Source of the DNA: JACKNG01 sp040220855
Lineage (GTDB): Bacteria > Pseudomonadota > Gammaproteobacteria > Ga0077536
Length of the DNA: 64,000 nucleotides
Direction of reading: 5' to 3'
NCBI GenBank assembly: GCA_040220855.1
Contig: JAVJVZ010000021.1
Location: 99,002-163,001 of the forward strand
Position numbers and translations under genes: made by a program. Of this stretch, positions 1-7,841 are shown piece after piece. The notes beneath the pieces are model-generated. The model ran no database searches. It was not told the DNA's origin and worked only from the letters and a program-made list of their open reading frames with translations. The stretch's first letter is position 1; each line of letters starts with the position of its first letter.

Positions 1-1207
1 CCGTCGTGATCAGCGGACTGAGCACCGCACCGGCGATGATCATGGAGATGCCGGTGACGAGCAGCAGGATGACCTCGGCGCCGAGCGTGTACTCGGGGAA
101 CTGCAGAACCTCGCCGCCGAGAATGCCGGCGACCAGGTTGGCATGGACCTCGACGCCGGGGTAAGCCTCCTCCATCGGCGTTGCACGCAGATCGAGCAGA
201 CCGGGTGCGCTCGTTCCGACCAGCACGATCTTGCCGGCCAGCACGGACTTGTCGGCAGTTCCGTGCAGCACCTGGGTGGCCGGAACATAGGGGAAGCTGC
301 CTTGGCGACCGCGGAACGGCACCAGCGTCTTCACGTTGCGGTCGACCGGGATCGCCGCGTCTCCCACCGTCAGCCATTCGAGCCCCGGGTAGCCGCGCGT
401 GTCGAACAACGGCTTCTCAAAGCGCGGCAGAACGTCGGCACCGCCGAGCGCATGGCGCACGATCTCGAGCGACAGCGAGGGATAGTAGTTCTCTTCGAAC
501 CGCACCAGCATCGGCACCCGCCGCACCACGCCGTCCTGGTCGGGCTGCTGGGAGAAGTGGCCGGCGCCGATGGCCTGCTCGGTGAGGCGCGGCAGGTTGC
601 CGCCGTAGCCCGAGGCCTCAAGGAACTGTACTTTCTTGCCCTGGAAGACCGACTTCACCAGGATCGGCGGTGGCAGCGCGCCGGAGCGCGGCGTATCGAC
701 CGCACCGCCCTGGTCGATGTTGAAGTAGTAGCCGAGCACCACGGGATAGCGGCCGATCGTTTCGCTGAAGATGGTGTCGTAGTCGAGGCTCGGCCTCACT
801 TCGGCGAGACGACGGAGAAATCCCGCGTCGTCTTTCAGCTCGCCTTCGGCAAGTCCCTCGAGCACGCGCAGACCGGAACTTTCGTCCGGCTCGGCGAACA
901 CGATGTCGAAGCCGAGAAGGCGGATGTCGTAGTCTTCGAACAGCGCTTCGACCAACCGTGCCAGCTTGTCGCGTGGCCACGGCCAACGGCCCTCGGCACG
1001 CAGGCTTATCTCGTCGATGTCGACGATCACGACGGAGTCGTCGCGAGTCCCTGGCATGGTCAGCTTGAGGTGCGTGTCGTAGGCGAGATTCTCCATCTGG
1101 TCGACGAAGCGCAGTCGCCACACGTTGGTGGCGTGACAGAGGAATACCGCCAGGACCAGCGTGCCCAGCACGAGCCTGACCCAGCTTTCCTTGAGTTTCT
1201 CGATCAC
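1..1207 (-). CDS. CHASE2-domain membrane sensor protein (C-terminus outside the window)
   Basis: CHASE2 is an extracytoplasmic sensory domain that sits upstream of cyclase, kinase or phosphatase outputs. I read 402 codons from a GTG start (GTG-ATC-GAG-AAA) to the window edge. A hydrophobic N-terminal segment (residues about 7-20) is followed by a long periplasmic region with the family's typical runs: DSVVIVDIDE, GRWPWPRDKLA, FDIVFAEPD, and near the end LAGKIVLVGTSAPGLLDLR and GVEVHANLV. A second membrane segment begins at the edge (ILLLVTGISMIIAGAVL). The output domain is not visible, so cyclase, histidine kinase, Ser/Thr kinase and phosphatase all remain possible. It lies 75 bases after the auxiliary lipoprotein gene of an MCE transporter, in the same direction, and may belong to that operon. 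Confidence is high for CHASE2 and nil for the output. Confidence 0.85.
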   Translation of the reverse strand, partial: MIEKLKESWVRLVLGTLVLAVFLCHATNVWRLRFVDQMENLAYDTHLKLTMPGTRDDSVVIVDIDEISLRAEGRWPWPRDKLARLVEALFEDYDIRLLGFDIVFAEPDESSGLRVLEGLAEGELKDDAGFLRRLAEVRPSLDYDTIFSETIGRYPVVLGYYFNIDQGGAVDTPRSGALPPPILVKSVFQGKKVQFLEASGYGGNLPRLTEQAIGAGHFSQQPDQDGVVRRVPMLVRFEENYYPSLSLEIVRHALGGADVLPRFEKPLFDTRGYPGLEWLTVGDAAIPVDRNVKTLVPFRGRQGSFPYVPATQVLHGTADKSVLAGKIVLVGTSAPGLLDLRATPMEEAYPGVEVHANLVAGILGGEVLQFPEYTLGAEVILLLVTGISMIIAGAVLSPLITT

Positions 1208-1282
1208 GGCCGTGGTGCCCCCCGTGCGGCTCCGTTGATGTGCCCCGCGCCCCCGCGCGGACGTGCGTCGGCGCGACTGCGC

Positions 1283-1891
1283 TCAGCGCACGACCAGTTG
1301 CGCGAGATCCCGCGCGAACTCGTCGAAAATCTCCCGTGTCGCCGCGCTGGTCGCCGCCACGTAACCGGCGATGTCATCCCCGGCGAGTTCCTTCCTGCGC
1401 TCGATCGTGCGCGACAGGGCGGGCACCGTCTCGCCGGACTCGAAGACGTCGAAACCGAGGCTGACCACGGCAGCGTCGGCGCCATTCTGATCCGCAACAC
1501 GTTCGAAGCGGTGCACGTGGCCGCGCACGATCACGCCCTCACGCGGCCCGGGTTCGTTCATCACGCGCGCGTCGAGCGCGTGCCGCAGGTGCGCGGCGAG
1601 CCCGCGTTGCAACAGCAGCCGCGGGCTGTCTATCCAGAAATGATAGCCGTACTGCTCTAGCGTAGTGCCGTCCGCGGCGGCGTAGAGCAACGCGCGCTGC
1701 CCGTGCAGACCACTCGCCGAGAACGGAGGAACCACGATCGGAGACGTCCCCGCCGGCTCGCCCCCGGGACGTACGGTGAGTTCCTGCGGCACGAGCCGGT
1801 GGAACTGGTCCCGCGGTGGCGCCGACACGGTGCCGCAGGCGGCCAGCAGCGTCACGGACAGGAGCAGCGCGACGATGCGCGCCGCCTTCAT
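1283..1891 (-). CDS. ABC-type transport auxiliary lipoprotein (PqiC/YmbA-like)
   Basis: This 202-residue protein has a classic lipoprotein signal: a short basic start, a hydrophobic run and the lipobox LAAC with the lipidated cysteine at residue 19. The rest is a soluble domain resembling the auxiliary lipoproteins encoded with MCE-type lipid transporters (PqiC/YmbA family, DUF330). Such proteins sit on the inner face of the outer membrane and are thought to receive or anchor the MCE tunnel. Its ATG overlaps the stop of the MCE protein gene by 4 bases (ATGA), so the two are translationally coupled and very probably work together. The family call rests on the lipobox, size and operon position, since sequence conservation in this family is low. 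Confidence 0.78.
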   Translation of the reverse strand: MKAARIVALLLSVTLLAACGTVSAPPRDQFHRLVPQELTVRPGGEPAGTSPIVVPPFSASGLHGQRALLYAAADGTTLEQYGYHFWIDSPRLLLQRGLAAHLRHALDARVMNEPGPREGVIVRGHVHRFERVADQNGADAAVVSLGFDVFESGETVPALSRTIERRKELAGDDIAGYVAATSAATREIFDEFARDLAQLVVR

Positions 1892-2898
1892 GGCGCTCCG
1901 GGCTCCGTTGCCGGGGCCTGGCGCAGCAGCCGTGCAGGATTCTCGCGCAGACCGCGGGCAAACTCGTTCATGTTGCGGGCGCTACCCTCGACGTCGTACA
2001 TGATGGTGCCGAGATGCTGGTTGATGGTGCGCATGGCCTGCTCGAGCTCCATCATCGATTCATCGGCCGCCCGCACGGTGTTCTTTATCGTTGCGCGGTT
2101 GTCACCAACCATGCCGCCGAGGCCCGCCAGCACACCGTTCATCTCGACGCGCGTATCCTCGATGCGCGCGATCAGTGCGTTCAGGTTGAGCGCCACCTCG
2201 TCGAGATGCACGAGGAAATCCCTGACCCGATCGCGATTCTCGTCGGCAACGATGGCATTGATGGCCTGCGCGCTCTCGTCCAGGTGAGCCAGCAGCACCT
2301 GCGCCTCTGAAAGGATGTCCTGCTCGAGCCGCTCGTGGATCATGTGCACGAACGGGCCGAGTTCGTCGCGGCGAAACGCCAGGAACTCCTGCGAGATCAT
2401 GGTGATGCTTTGGTTGAGGTTGTCGAGCACGGGCAGGATACCCTCCTGCGACAATACGCGGAAATCGCCTGCGGCCTGGTTGAGTACCGCGACGAGATCG
2501 GCCTTCCCCTGCCCTTCGATGATGGCGCCTGGCTCGAGCATCGTGTCCGCGCCGCCTTCGGCTATCTCGATGGTCACCGCGGAGATCAGTCCGGAGGCCG
2601 CCACCCGGGCGACACTATCGGCGGGGATGCGCCAGCCCGCGGTGATGCTCAGCGTGACGCGATAGCGCATCCCCTCGGCGGTTGTCTCGGGTTCGATACC
2701 CTCGACCTGGCCGACCTGGTAGCCCTCGTAGTAGACACCCGTCCCGAACTTCAGGCCGGCGACGTTCTCGTAGTAGACAAAATAGGTATCGGATGGACCG
2801 CCACGTCCCGTCACGGCCATCAGCAGGACGACGAAGGCGACCGCCATCGCGACGACGAAGGCACCTACCAGGGTGTAATTGACCGTATCGCGTTTCAT
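1888..2898 (-). CDS. mlaD: MlaD/MCE-family substrate-binding protein of a lipid ABC transporter
   Basis: This 336-residue protein has one N-terminal membrane anchor (residues about 8-29) and then an MCE domain (about 37-115) with the typical stretch around NVAGLKFGTGVYYEGYQVG. MCE proteins form hexameric rings that carry phospholipids between the inner and outer membranes. After the single MCE domain come about 200 residues of predicted helix, far longer than in E. coli MlaD (about 183 residues in total), so the hexamer could build a helical needle across the periplasm as in PqiB-type proteins. The gene lies 27 bases after the ATPase gene and overlaps the lipoprotein gene by 4 bases. The family call is secure; lipid substrate and transport direction are not known. 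Confidence 0.9.
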   Translation of the reverse strand: MKRDTVNYTLVGAFVVAMAVAFVVLLMAVTGRGGPSDTYFVYYENVAGLKFGTGVYYEGYQVGQVEGIEPETTAEGMRYRVTLSITAGWRIPADSVARVAASGLISAVTIEIAEGGADTMLEPGAIIEGQGKADLVAVLNQAAGDFRVLSQEGILPVLDNLNQSITMISQEFLAFRRDELGPFVHMIHERLEQDILSEAQVLLAHLDESAQAINAIVADENRDRVRDFLVHLDEVALNLNALIARIEDTRVEMNGVLAGLGGMVGDNRATIKNTVRAADESMMELEQAMRTINQHLGTIMYDVEGSARNMNEFARGLRENPARLLRQAPATEPGAP

Positions 2899-2925
2899 GC
2901 AACGGCGCGCCGTCGATCGCGCCCC

Positions 2926-3717
2926 TTACCCCCCGGTGAGTCGGCGCAGGTAGTCATCAGGATCGATTTGCTCTTCTCGCGGACGCCGATTGAGGAGATC
3001 CTGCACACGCTCCACGTTCGAGTTGCGGACCTCCTCGACGCTGCCGGTTAGAAGGATTCTGCCACGATCGAGCACGGTGATGCGATCGGCGATCTTGAAA
3101 GCGCTGTCGAGCTCGTGCGTGACGACCACGATGGTCATCTGCATGGTGTCGCGCAGCTTGAGTATCAGCTCGTCGAGATCGGCTGCGACAACCGGGTCGA
3201 GGCCGGCAGAGGGTTCGTCGAAGAACAGCAGTTTGGGGTCCATCACGATGGCACGCGCGAGCGCCGCCCGCTTGATCATGCCGCCCGAGAGCTGCGCAGG
3301 CTTGAGTTCGCCGAAACCACCAAGATTGACCACTTCGAGCTTCATACGAGCAATGATGCCCATGGTCTGCTCGTCCAGGGCGGTGTGTTCGCGCAAGGGC
3401 AGCATCACGTTCTCGACCACTGTCATCGAACTCAGCAGCGCGCCACCCTGGAACGAAACCCCCATGTTGCGCCGGAGCTCGTGCAGCTCCGCTGGCGAGC
3501 TCGTGGTGAGATCCTTGCCGAGCAGGCTGATGTGGCCCGCGGTGGGTCGGTGCAGACCGAGCAGGTGGCGCAGCAGCGTGCTCTTGCCCGATCCACTGCC
3601 GCCCATGATGACCATGATCTCGCCCTGTGCGACCTGCAGGTCGACGTGGTCCAGGATGAGCCGGCTGCCGTAATGCGTAACCAGCCCGCGTACGTCGATC
3701 GCGGCCGGCTCGGTCAT
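2926..3717 (-). CDS. mlaF: MlaF-like ABC transporter ATP-binding protein
   Basis: This 263-residue ATPase energises the MCE lipid transporter encoded with it. Visible motifs are Walker A GGSGSGKST (residues 39-47), Q-loop Q90, signature LSGGM (143-147) and Walker B LLFFDEP (163-169), followed by a switch histidine in VVVTHE. The C-terminal tail after the nucleotide-binding domain (VEEVRNSNVERVQDLLNRR) resembles the extension used by MlaF-type proteins to contact their partners; the contact itself is inferred. The ATG overlaps the permease stop by 4 bases. In E. coli the MlaF dimer binds the permease MlaE and the STAS protein MlaB, and here the permease and a STAS gene lie immediately upstream. 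Confidence 0.93.
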   Translation of the reverse strand: MTEPAAIDVRGLVTHYGSRLILDHVDLQVAQGEIMVIMGGSGSGKSTLLRHLLGLHRPTAGHISLLGKDLTTSSPAELHELRRNMGVSFQGGALLSSMTVVENVMLPLREHTALDEQTMGIIARMKLEVVNLGGFGELKPAQLSGGMIKRAALARAIVMDPKLLFFDEPSAGLDPVVAADLDELILKLRDTMQMTIVVVTHELDSAFKIADRITVLDRGRILLTGSVEEVRNSNVERVQDLLNRRPREEQIDPDDYLRRLTGG

Positions 3718-4526
3718 CGGTTGAGGAAGTAGGTGAAGGCCATGTCGGCAAGCACGATGTAGGAAATCGCGAGGACGACCGCTCGCGTGGTCGACTTGCC
3801 CACGCCCTCTGCACCACCGTTCACGGCGAACCCGTTGGTGACGCCGACGAGCGCGATGATGGCGCCGAACACGACACTCTTGGCGAGGCCCTGCATGAGA
3901 TCGTCCGTCGTCATGAACCCGGTGCTCTGGTCCCAGTACGCCGCATAGCTGAGTCCGAGTTCGAGCTTGCAGAACACCGCTCCGCCGAGCAGGGCCGCGA
4001 AATCCGAGAAAACCGTGACGAGCGGTACCATCACGAGCATTGCGATGAGCACTGGCGATACCAGGTAACGCACCGGGTTGATGCCCATCACGCGCAGCGC
4101 GTCGATCTCCTGGTTCACGACCATGGTACCGATGCGCGCGGCGAGCGCGGATCCGGAGCGCCCGGCAATCAGGATGCCGGTGATGAGAGGCCCGAACTCG
4201 CGGGTGACCGACAGCGCGATGCCGAGCACCACCTGCGTCTCGGCACCGAATTGCTTGAGCGTGTGGATACCCTGGATGGCGAGCATGACGCCAATCGCGA
4301 ACGACAGCACGAACACGATAGGCAGCCCGTTGATACCGATCTCGACCATCTGCTGCACGGCGGCGGACAGGCGCACCGGCTGGCGGCGCGAGGGGCCGAG
4401 GACGATCCAGAACAGGCTCTCGACGGTCAGTGCGAGATAGTAGCCGAACTCCTCGAGGAGCTCGACGCAGGTCCTGCCGATGCGCTCGAGCGTTGGCACG
4501 AGCGTCGGCAGGCGGCCCTCAGCCAT
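3714..4526 (-). CDS. mlaE: MlaE-family ABC transporter permease
   Basis: This 270-residue inner-membrane protein has about five hydrophobic segments and the MlaE-family signature around residues 85-150, including GPLITGILIAGRSGSALAA and a glutamate in NQEIDALRVMGINP that marks the coupling-helix region. It forms the membrane core of the MCE lipid transporter. Its start (ATG, 4526) lies inside the upstream STAS gene with an 8-base overlap, and its end overlaps the ATPase gene by 4 bases, giving a tightly coupled STAS-permease-ATPase series. The length matches the family (about 260 residues). Confidence is high. Confidence 0.93.
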   Translation of the reverse strand: MAEGRLPTLVPTLERIGRTCVELLEEFGYYLALTVESLFWIVLGPSRRQPVRLSAAVQQMVEIGINGLPIVFVLSFAIGVMLAIQGIHTLKQFGAETQVVLGIALSVTREFGPLITGILIAGRSGSALAARIGTMVVNQEIDALRVMGINPVRYLVSPVLIAMLVMVPLVTVFSDFAALLGGAVFCKLELGLSYAAYWDQSTGFMTTDDLMQGLAKSVVFGAIIALVGVTNGFAVNGGAEGVGKSTTRAVVLAISYIVLADMAFTYFLNR

Positions 4527-4854
4527 CCGCTTCGAGGCGGGCCGGGAGATCGGCGTGAATGGGGAAGACCTTGTCCAGACGGGCGAGCTCGAGCACGCTC
4601 ATGGCGGCTTCGCTGACCCCGATGAGACCGAAGCGCAGACCGTTCTTCTTGGCCGTCTGGAAACCTTCCACGAGGCTGGCCACACCCGAGCTGTCGATGT
4701 AGGTGACCGCGCTCAGATCGACCAGCGTGTGATGGCGCTGTTCCAGGCTGGCGAGAATGGCCTTGCGCGCCTCCGGCGAGCAGGACAGGTCGACATCGCC
4801 GGTCAACAGGACGATGTCGTAGTCATCCTGCATCTTCACTTGGTAGGCCATCAC
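4519..4854 (-). CDS. STAS-domain protein (anti-anti-sigma factor / MlaB-like)
   Basis: This 111-residue protein is a single STAS domain. It carries the conserved phosphorylation motif: DLSAVTYIDSSGVASL, with the serine pair at residues 55-56 where RsbV and SpoIIAA are phosphorylated. Two readings compete. It could be the RsbV-like switch of the kinase and phosphatase encoded upstream, or the MlaB-like subunit of the lipid transporter encoded downstream, whose permease gene it overlaps by 8 bases. It may be both, since it sits exactly between the two groups and is the only STAS gene seen. Start: two ATGs are adjacent (residues 1 and 2); the first is used here. Confidence 0.88.
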   Translation of the reverse strand: MMAYQVKMQDDYDIVLLTGDVDLSCSPEARKAILASLEQRHHTLVDLSAVTYIDSSGVASLVEGFQTAKKNGLRFGLIGVSEAAMSVLELARLDKVFPIHADLPARLEADG

Positions 4855-4957
4855 ACAAACCCCGAAAGTAGTCGCATTGTCATCTTCGCCGGCGTGCCCG
4901 GGCGGCAGGGCGCAGCGGATGCACGCTGCTTGCGCGTGCGCGCAGCGGCGCGGCCGC

Positions 4958-5389
4958 TCATTGCTCTGCCTGCTGGTCGTGGATACGCTTGGTCATTCTG
5001 AGGACGTTGCCGTGGTCGTCCTGCAGGTGCGCATAGGCGCATTCGTCCATCAGTTCCTTGATGAAGTAGGTGCCGAGACCGCCGGGGCGCAGGTCATCGA
5101 GATCGCGCGGCTGGATCTGTTCGAAGTCGACCGGTGCCGCGAAGTCAGTGAGAACGACCTCGATTTCGCCGCCATTATCGTTCATCTCCAGCACGATTTC
5201 ACCCGAGCGATCACCCTTGTAAGCGTGCTCCATGATGTTCATGCAGGCTTCGTTGACGGCGATGATGAGGTCGGAGACGAGCTTCTTCGTCAAGGTGACC
5301 TGTGTGGCTGCCTGCTGAACCTGCTCGCGCACCATCTTCAGGCGTTTCGGATCGGCGGCGAAGCGCAGTTCCAGCAGGCGTGTACTCAT
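4958..5389 (-). CDS. Anti-sigma-factor-type serine kinase (RsbW/HATPase family)
   Basis: This protein of about 143 residues has a GHKL ATPase fold of the RsbW/SpoIIAB type. It shows the N-box VNEACMNIMEHAYKGD (E and N ligands for Mg-ATP), a G1-like DFAAPVDFEQ and a G2 loop GGLGTYFIKELMDE. Such kinases phosphorylate a STAS partner on serine or bind a sigma factor in partner switching. I chose the ATG giving MSTRLLELRF, the usual family N-terminus, with GGTGAG just upstream; an in-frame GTG at 5440 would add 17 arginine-rich residues that look non-native. It is flanked by a PP2C phosphatase gene upstream and a STAS gene downstream, the classic trio. No sigma-factor gene is adjacent. Confidence 0.88.
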   Translation of the reverse strand: MSTRLLELRFAADPKRLKMVREQVQQAATQVTLTKKLVSDLIIAVNEACMNIMEHAYKGDRSGEIVLEMNDNGGEIEVVLTDFAAPVDFEQIQPRDLDDLRPGGLGTYFIKELMDECAYAHLQDDHGNVLRMTKRIHDQQAEQ

Positions 5390-5468
5390 GCTCACCAAGG
5401 CCGTTCGCCGAGCGATCGTGCGATGTGCCTGCATGGACACCGGTACGGTTCAGGTCGTGGCCGAGAGG

Positions 5469-6734
5469 TCATTGCGCCAGTTCCACGAGCATCAGGGTAA
5501 TGTCGTCGTGCGTGGTGTAGCCGCCGTGGCGCCAAGCATCGACGATGCCGGGCAGGCGCACGGCCGGCGGCAGGCTGGCTGCGGATTCTATCATCTCGAT
5601 CAGGCCGGCGGTCTCCAGTGGCATGCCGTCGCGGCCCGCGCTCTCACTGAGGCCGTCCGTGTAAAGATAAATGCTGCAGCCGCCGAGCGGAATACGCGAC
5701 ACCGGGAAACTGATCCCGCCCAGCACGCCGAGCGGCGGCGCCTCCGCGGCGAACTCGGCGTAGTCACCGCGCCCGCGCCGGACCAGTGCCGCCTGGTGGC
5801 CGCCGTTGGCGATCTCGGCGTAGCCGCGAACCGGATCGAGATAACCAGCGACGATGGTCACGAACATGCCCATTGTCGAGGTCTCACAGAGTTCCTCGTT
5901 GACACGCGCCAGCAGTACGCCAGGGTCGCCCGACTGCTTGGCAAGACAACGCAACAGGCTGGTCGTTTTCGCCATCAGCAGCGCCGCGTTCATGCCCTTG
6001 CCCGATACGTCGGCGAGCGAGAAGTAGACGCGCCCGTCGGTGAGCCGGAGAAAATCGTAGAAATCACCCGAGACTTCGCGCGCCGGGATGTTGATGCCGT
6101 GCACCGGATTGCTACCGTTGCCGCCGGCCGGCAGCAGGCTCTCCTGGATCTGTCGCGCCAGCTCGAGCTCCTTGCGCACGCGCTCCTGCTCGACCAGTTC
6201 CAACGCCATGCGTGCGTTGTGGATGGCGAGCGCGGCAGCCGACGCGACCGTCGTCGCGAGCTGCATGTCGTTGAGGTCGAACAGGCCATCCGCGGTCCGC
6301 TTGTTGAGCAGCTCGAGCGCCCCCAGGCACTCGCCGCGCACCGATAAAGGCACACACAGAATGGAACGGGTCGCGAAGCCCGTGTCGGCATCGACGACTG
6401 CCGCAAAGCTCGGATTCTGCGCGACGTCACGCACGATCTTGGGTTCGTTGTGCTGCACCGTCTGGCCCACGATGCCCTGGTCGGGGGCGAGGCGCAGGCC
6501 GCGAATGTCGACGGGCCCGGCGCATTCGCGGCAGACCAGCGCCTGGCCGTCCTCTTCGAGCAGGAAGATCGAGGCGGCCTCCGCGTTGAGGTAGGCCATG
6601 AAGCGGTCGATGGCGTGGCGCAGTGTCTCTTCGACGTTGAGGGAACTGGCGAACTCATGGGTCAGGCGAGCGAGGAACACCGAGGCCTGCTCCGGCGGCG
6701 CCGCCACGAAACCGCCATCGCCCAACTCGTTCAT
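5469..6734 (-). CDS. GAF-domain PP2C-type serine phosphatase (RsbU/SpoIIE family)
   Basis: This 421-residue soluble protein has an N-terminal GAF sensor domain (about 20-190), a short helical linker with the typical ARQIQESLLP motif, and a SpoIIE-type PP2C phosphatase domain (about 215-420). Metal-binding acidic motifs are present: EVSGDFYDF, ADVSGKGMNAALL, YTDGLSE and the final HDDITLMLV. Proteins like this dephosphorylate a phospho-STAS protein in response to a signal sensed by the GAF domain, whose ligand is unknown. The chosen ATG overlaps the upstream DUF1841 stop as ATGA; a longer reading would add 24 Arg/Pro-rich residues inside that gene. It lies 79 bases before the kinase gene and is probably the phosphatase of the same switch. 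Confidence 0.9.
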   Translation of the reverse strand: MNELGDGGFVAAPPEQASVFLARLTHEFASSLNVEETLRHAIDRFMAYLNAEAASIFLLEEDGQALVCRECAGPVDIRGLRLAPDQGIVGQTVQHNEPKIVRDVAQNPSFAAVVDADTGFATRSILCVPLSVRGECLGALELLNKRTADGLFDLNDMQLATTVASAAALAIHNARMALELVEQERVRKELELARQIQESLLPAGGNGSNPVHGINIPAREVSGDFYDFLRLTDGRVYFSLADVSGKGMNAALLMAKTTSLLRCLAKQSGDPGVLLARVNEELCETSTMGMFVTIVAGYLDPVRGYAEIANGGHQAALVRRGRGDYAEFAAEAPPLGVLGGISFPVSRIPLGGCSIYLYTDGLSESAGRDGMPLETAGLIEMIESAASLPPAVRLPGIVDAWRHGGYTTHDDITLMLVELAQ

Positions 6735-7162
6735 CGTGCCAGGCGCCGGACGTTGTCCAGATAGACCAGGGCGTCGGGTCCGCGTCCCTCCTGCCCGGCC
6801 TGCCACAGTTCGTGGGCAAGGCAGTCGATGATGCGATGTTCCACGGTATGGGTATCGCCGCCCGCAGCCATCATCAAGGCCTGGTAGGCGGCGCGGATGC
6901 CGGGCGGGCGGTCAGTCTGCAGTTGCTCGACCAGGGCGATGTGCAACCCCATGTGCAGGAAGGGGTTGCTGCGCCCGTCGCTGCCATCGAATTCGGCCTC
7001 GCGCGCCGCCGCCGGTGCGCCCAGCGTTGCGTGGTACTCGGGGTGCGCCGCGATGACGTCGGCGATGATCTGCTCGAGCGGCTCGAGCGCTTCACCCGCC
7101 TGCATCCGGCGCCACACGCGCAGGAAGAATTCGCGCGATTCGTTACGGTCTTCGACGAACAT
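6731..7162 (-). CDS. DUF1841 family protein
   Basis: This 143-residue protein has no known activity. It begins MFVEDRNESREFFLRVWRRM and contains the features of DUF1841: HPEYHATL, FLHMGLHIALVEQL, a TD-RPPGIR run and a C-terminal HxxxHELWQA-like segment (CLAHELWQAGQEG). It is rich in His and acidic residues, but no metal site can be assigned with certainty. It overlaps the end of nth by 20 bases; DUF1841 genes are commonly found beside nth in proteobacteria, so this is ordinary context. The ATG at 7162 gives the normal family length; longer in-frame extensions would run into nth. Confidence 0.85.
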   Translation of the reverse strand: MFVEDRNESREFFLRVWRRMQAGEALEPLEQIIADVIAAHPEYHATLGAPAAAREAEFDGSDGRSNPFLHMGLHIALVEQLQTDRPPGIRAAYQALMMAAGGDTHTVEHRIIDCLAHELWQAGQEGRGPDALVYLDNVRRLAR

Positions 7163-7841
7163 GTCCGCTGGTCCGGGGGCGCGCCGCAGCAGGATTCTCG
7201 GGCGCCACGTGGCGATTCTTTTCCCGCCAGTCGCACAGGTCAAGTACACAACACTCGGCGCAGCGGGGCTTACGTGCGAGACAGGTATAGCGCCCGTGCA
7301 AAATGAGCCAGTGATGAGCATCACGACGGAACGCCGCGGGCACCATGCGCAGCAGCTTCTGCTCGACGGCGAGCGGCGTGCGGCCGGGCGCGAGGCCGGT
7401 GCGATTGGCGACGCGGAAGATGTGCGTGTCGACCGCGATGGTCGGCTCACCGAAAGCAGTATTCAGGATCACGTTGGCCGTCTTGCGACCGACGCCCGGC
7501 AGGGCTTCCAGCGCCGCGCGCTCGCATGGCACCTCGCCGCCGTGCGCGTCGAGCAGGATACGGCAGGTCTTGATGACGTTCTTTGCCTTGGTGTTGAACA
7601 GCCCGATCGACTTGATGTGCTCGCGCACACCCTCTTCGCCCAGCGCGAGCATGCGCGCCGGGTCGGGCGCTGCAGCGAACAGGGTACGCGTGGCCTTGTT
7701 GACGCTGACATCGGTCGCCTGCGCGGACAACATGACGGCGATCAACAGCTCGAACGGTGAGGCGTACTCGAGTTCGGTGGTTGGCGCGGGGTTGCGTTCG
7801 GCGAGCCGCCGGAAGAACTCGTAGCGGGTGTTCCGGTTCAC
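7143..7841 (-). CDS. nth: Endonuclease III, base-excision repair DNA glycosylase/AP lyase
   Basis: This 232-residue enzyme removes oxidised pyrimidines from DNA and cleaves the abasic site. The helix-hairpin-helix LPGVGRKTANVILN carries catalytic Lys120, and VDTHIFRVANR carries Asp138, the same numbering as in E. coli. The four cysteines of the [4Fe-4S] cluster fit C-X6-C-X2-C-X5-C in CLARKPRCAECCVLDLC. The last 20 or so residues, rich in Arg and Pro, extend past the usual end (E. coli has 211). The gene overlaps the upstream rnfB-like gene by 4 bases, echoing the rnf-nth linkage of other gammaproteobacteria. Confidence 0.97.
   Translation of the reverse strand: MNRNTRYEFFRRLAERNPAPTTELEYASPFELLIAVMLSAQATDVSVNKATRTLFAAAPDPARMLALGEEGVREHIKSIGLFNTKAKNVIKTCRILLDAHGGEVPCERAALEALPGVGRKTANVILNTAFGEPTIAVDTHIFRVANRTGLAPGRTPLAVEQKLLRMVPAAFRRDAHHWLILHGRYTCLARKPRCAECCVLDLCDWREKNRHVAPENPAAARPRTSGHVRRRP

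Noticed and set aside
143..1660. Long open frame on the plus strand opposite the CHASE2 and lipoprotein genes (505 codons)
   Set aside because: GC-rich DNA gives long antisense frames; its composition is Arg/His/Val-rich with no family likeness, while the minus-strand frames show recognisable domains.
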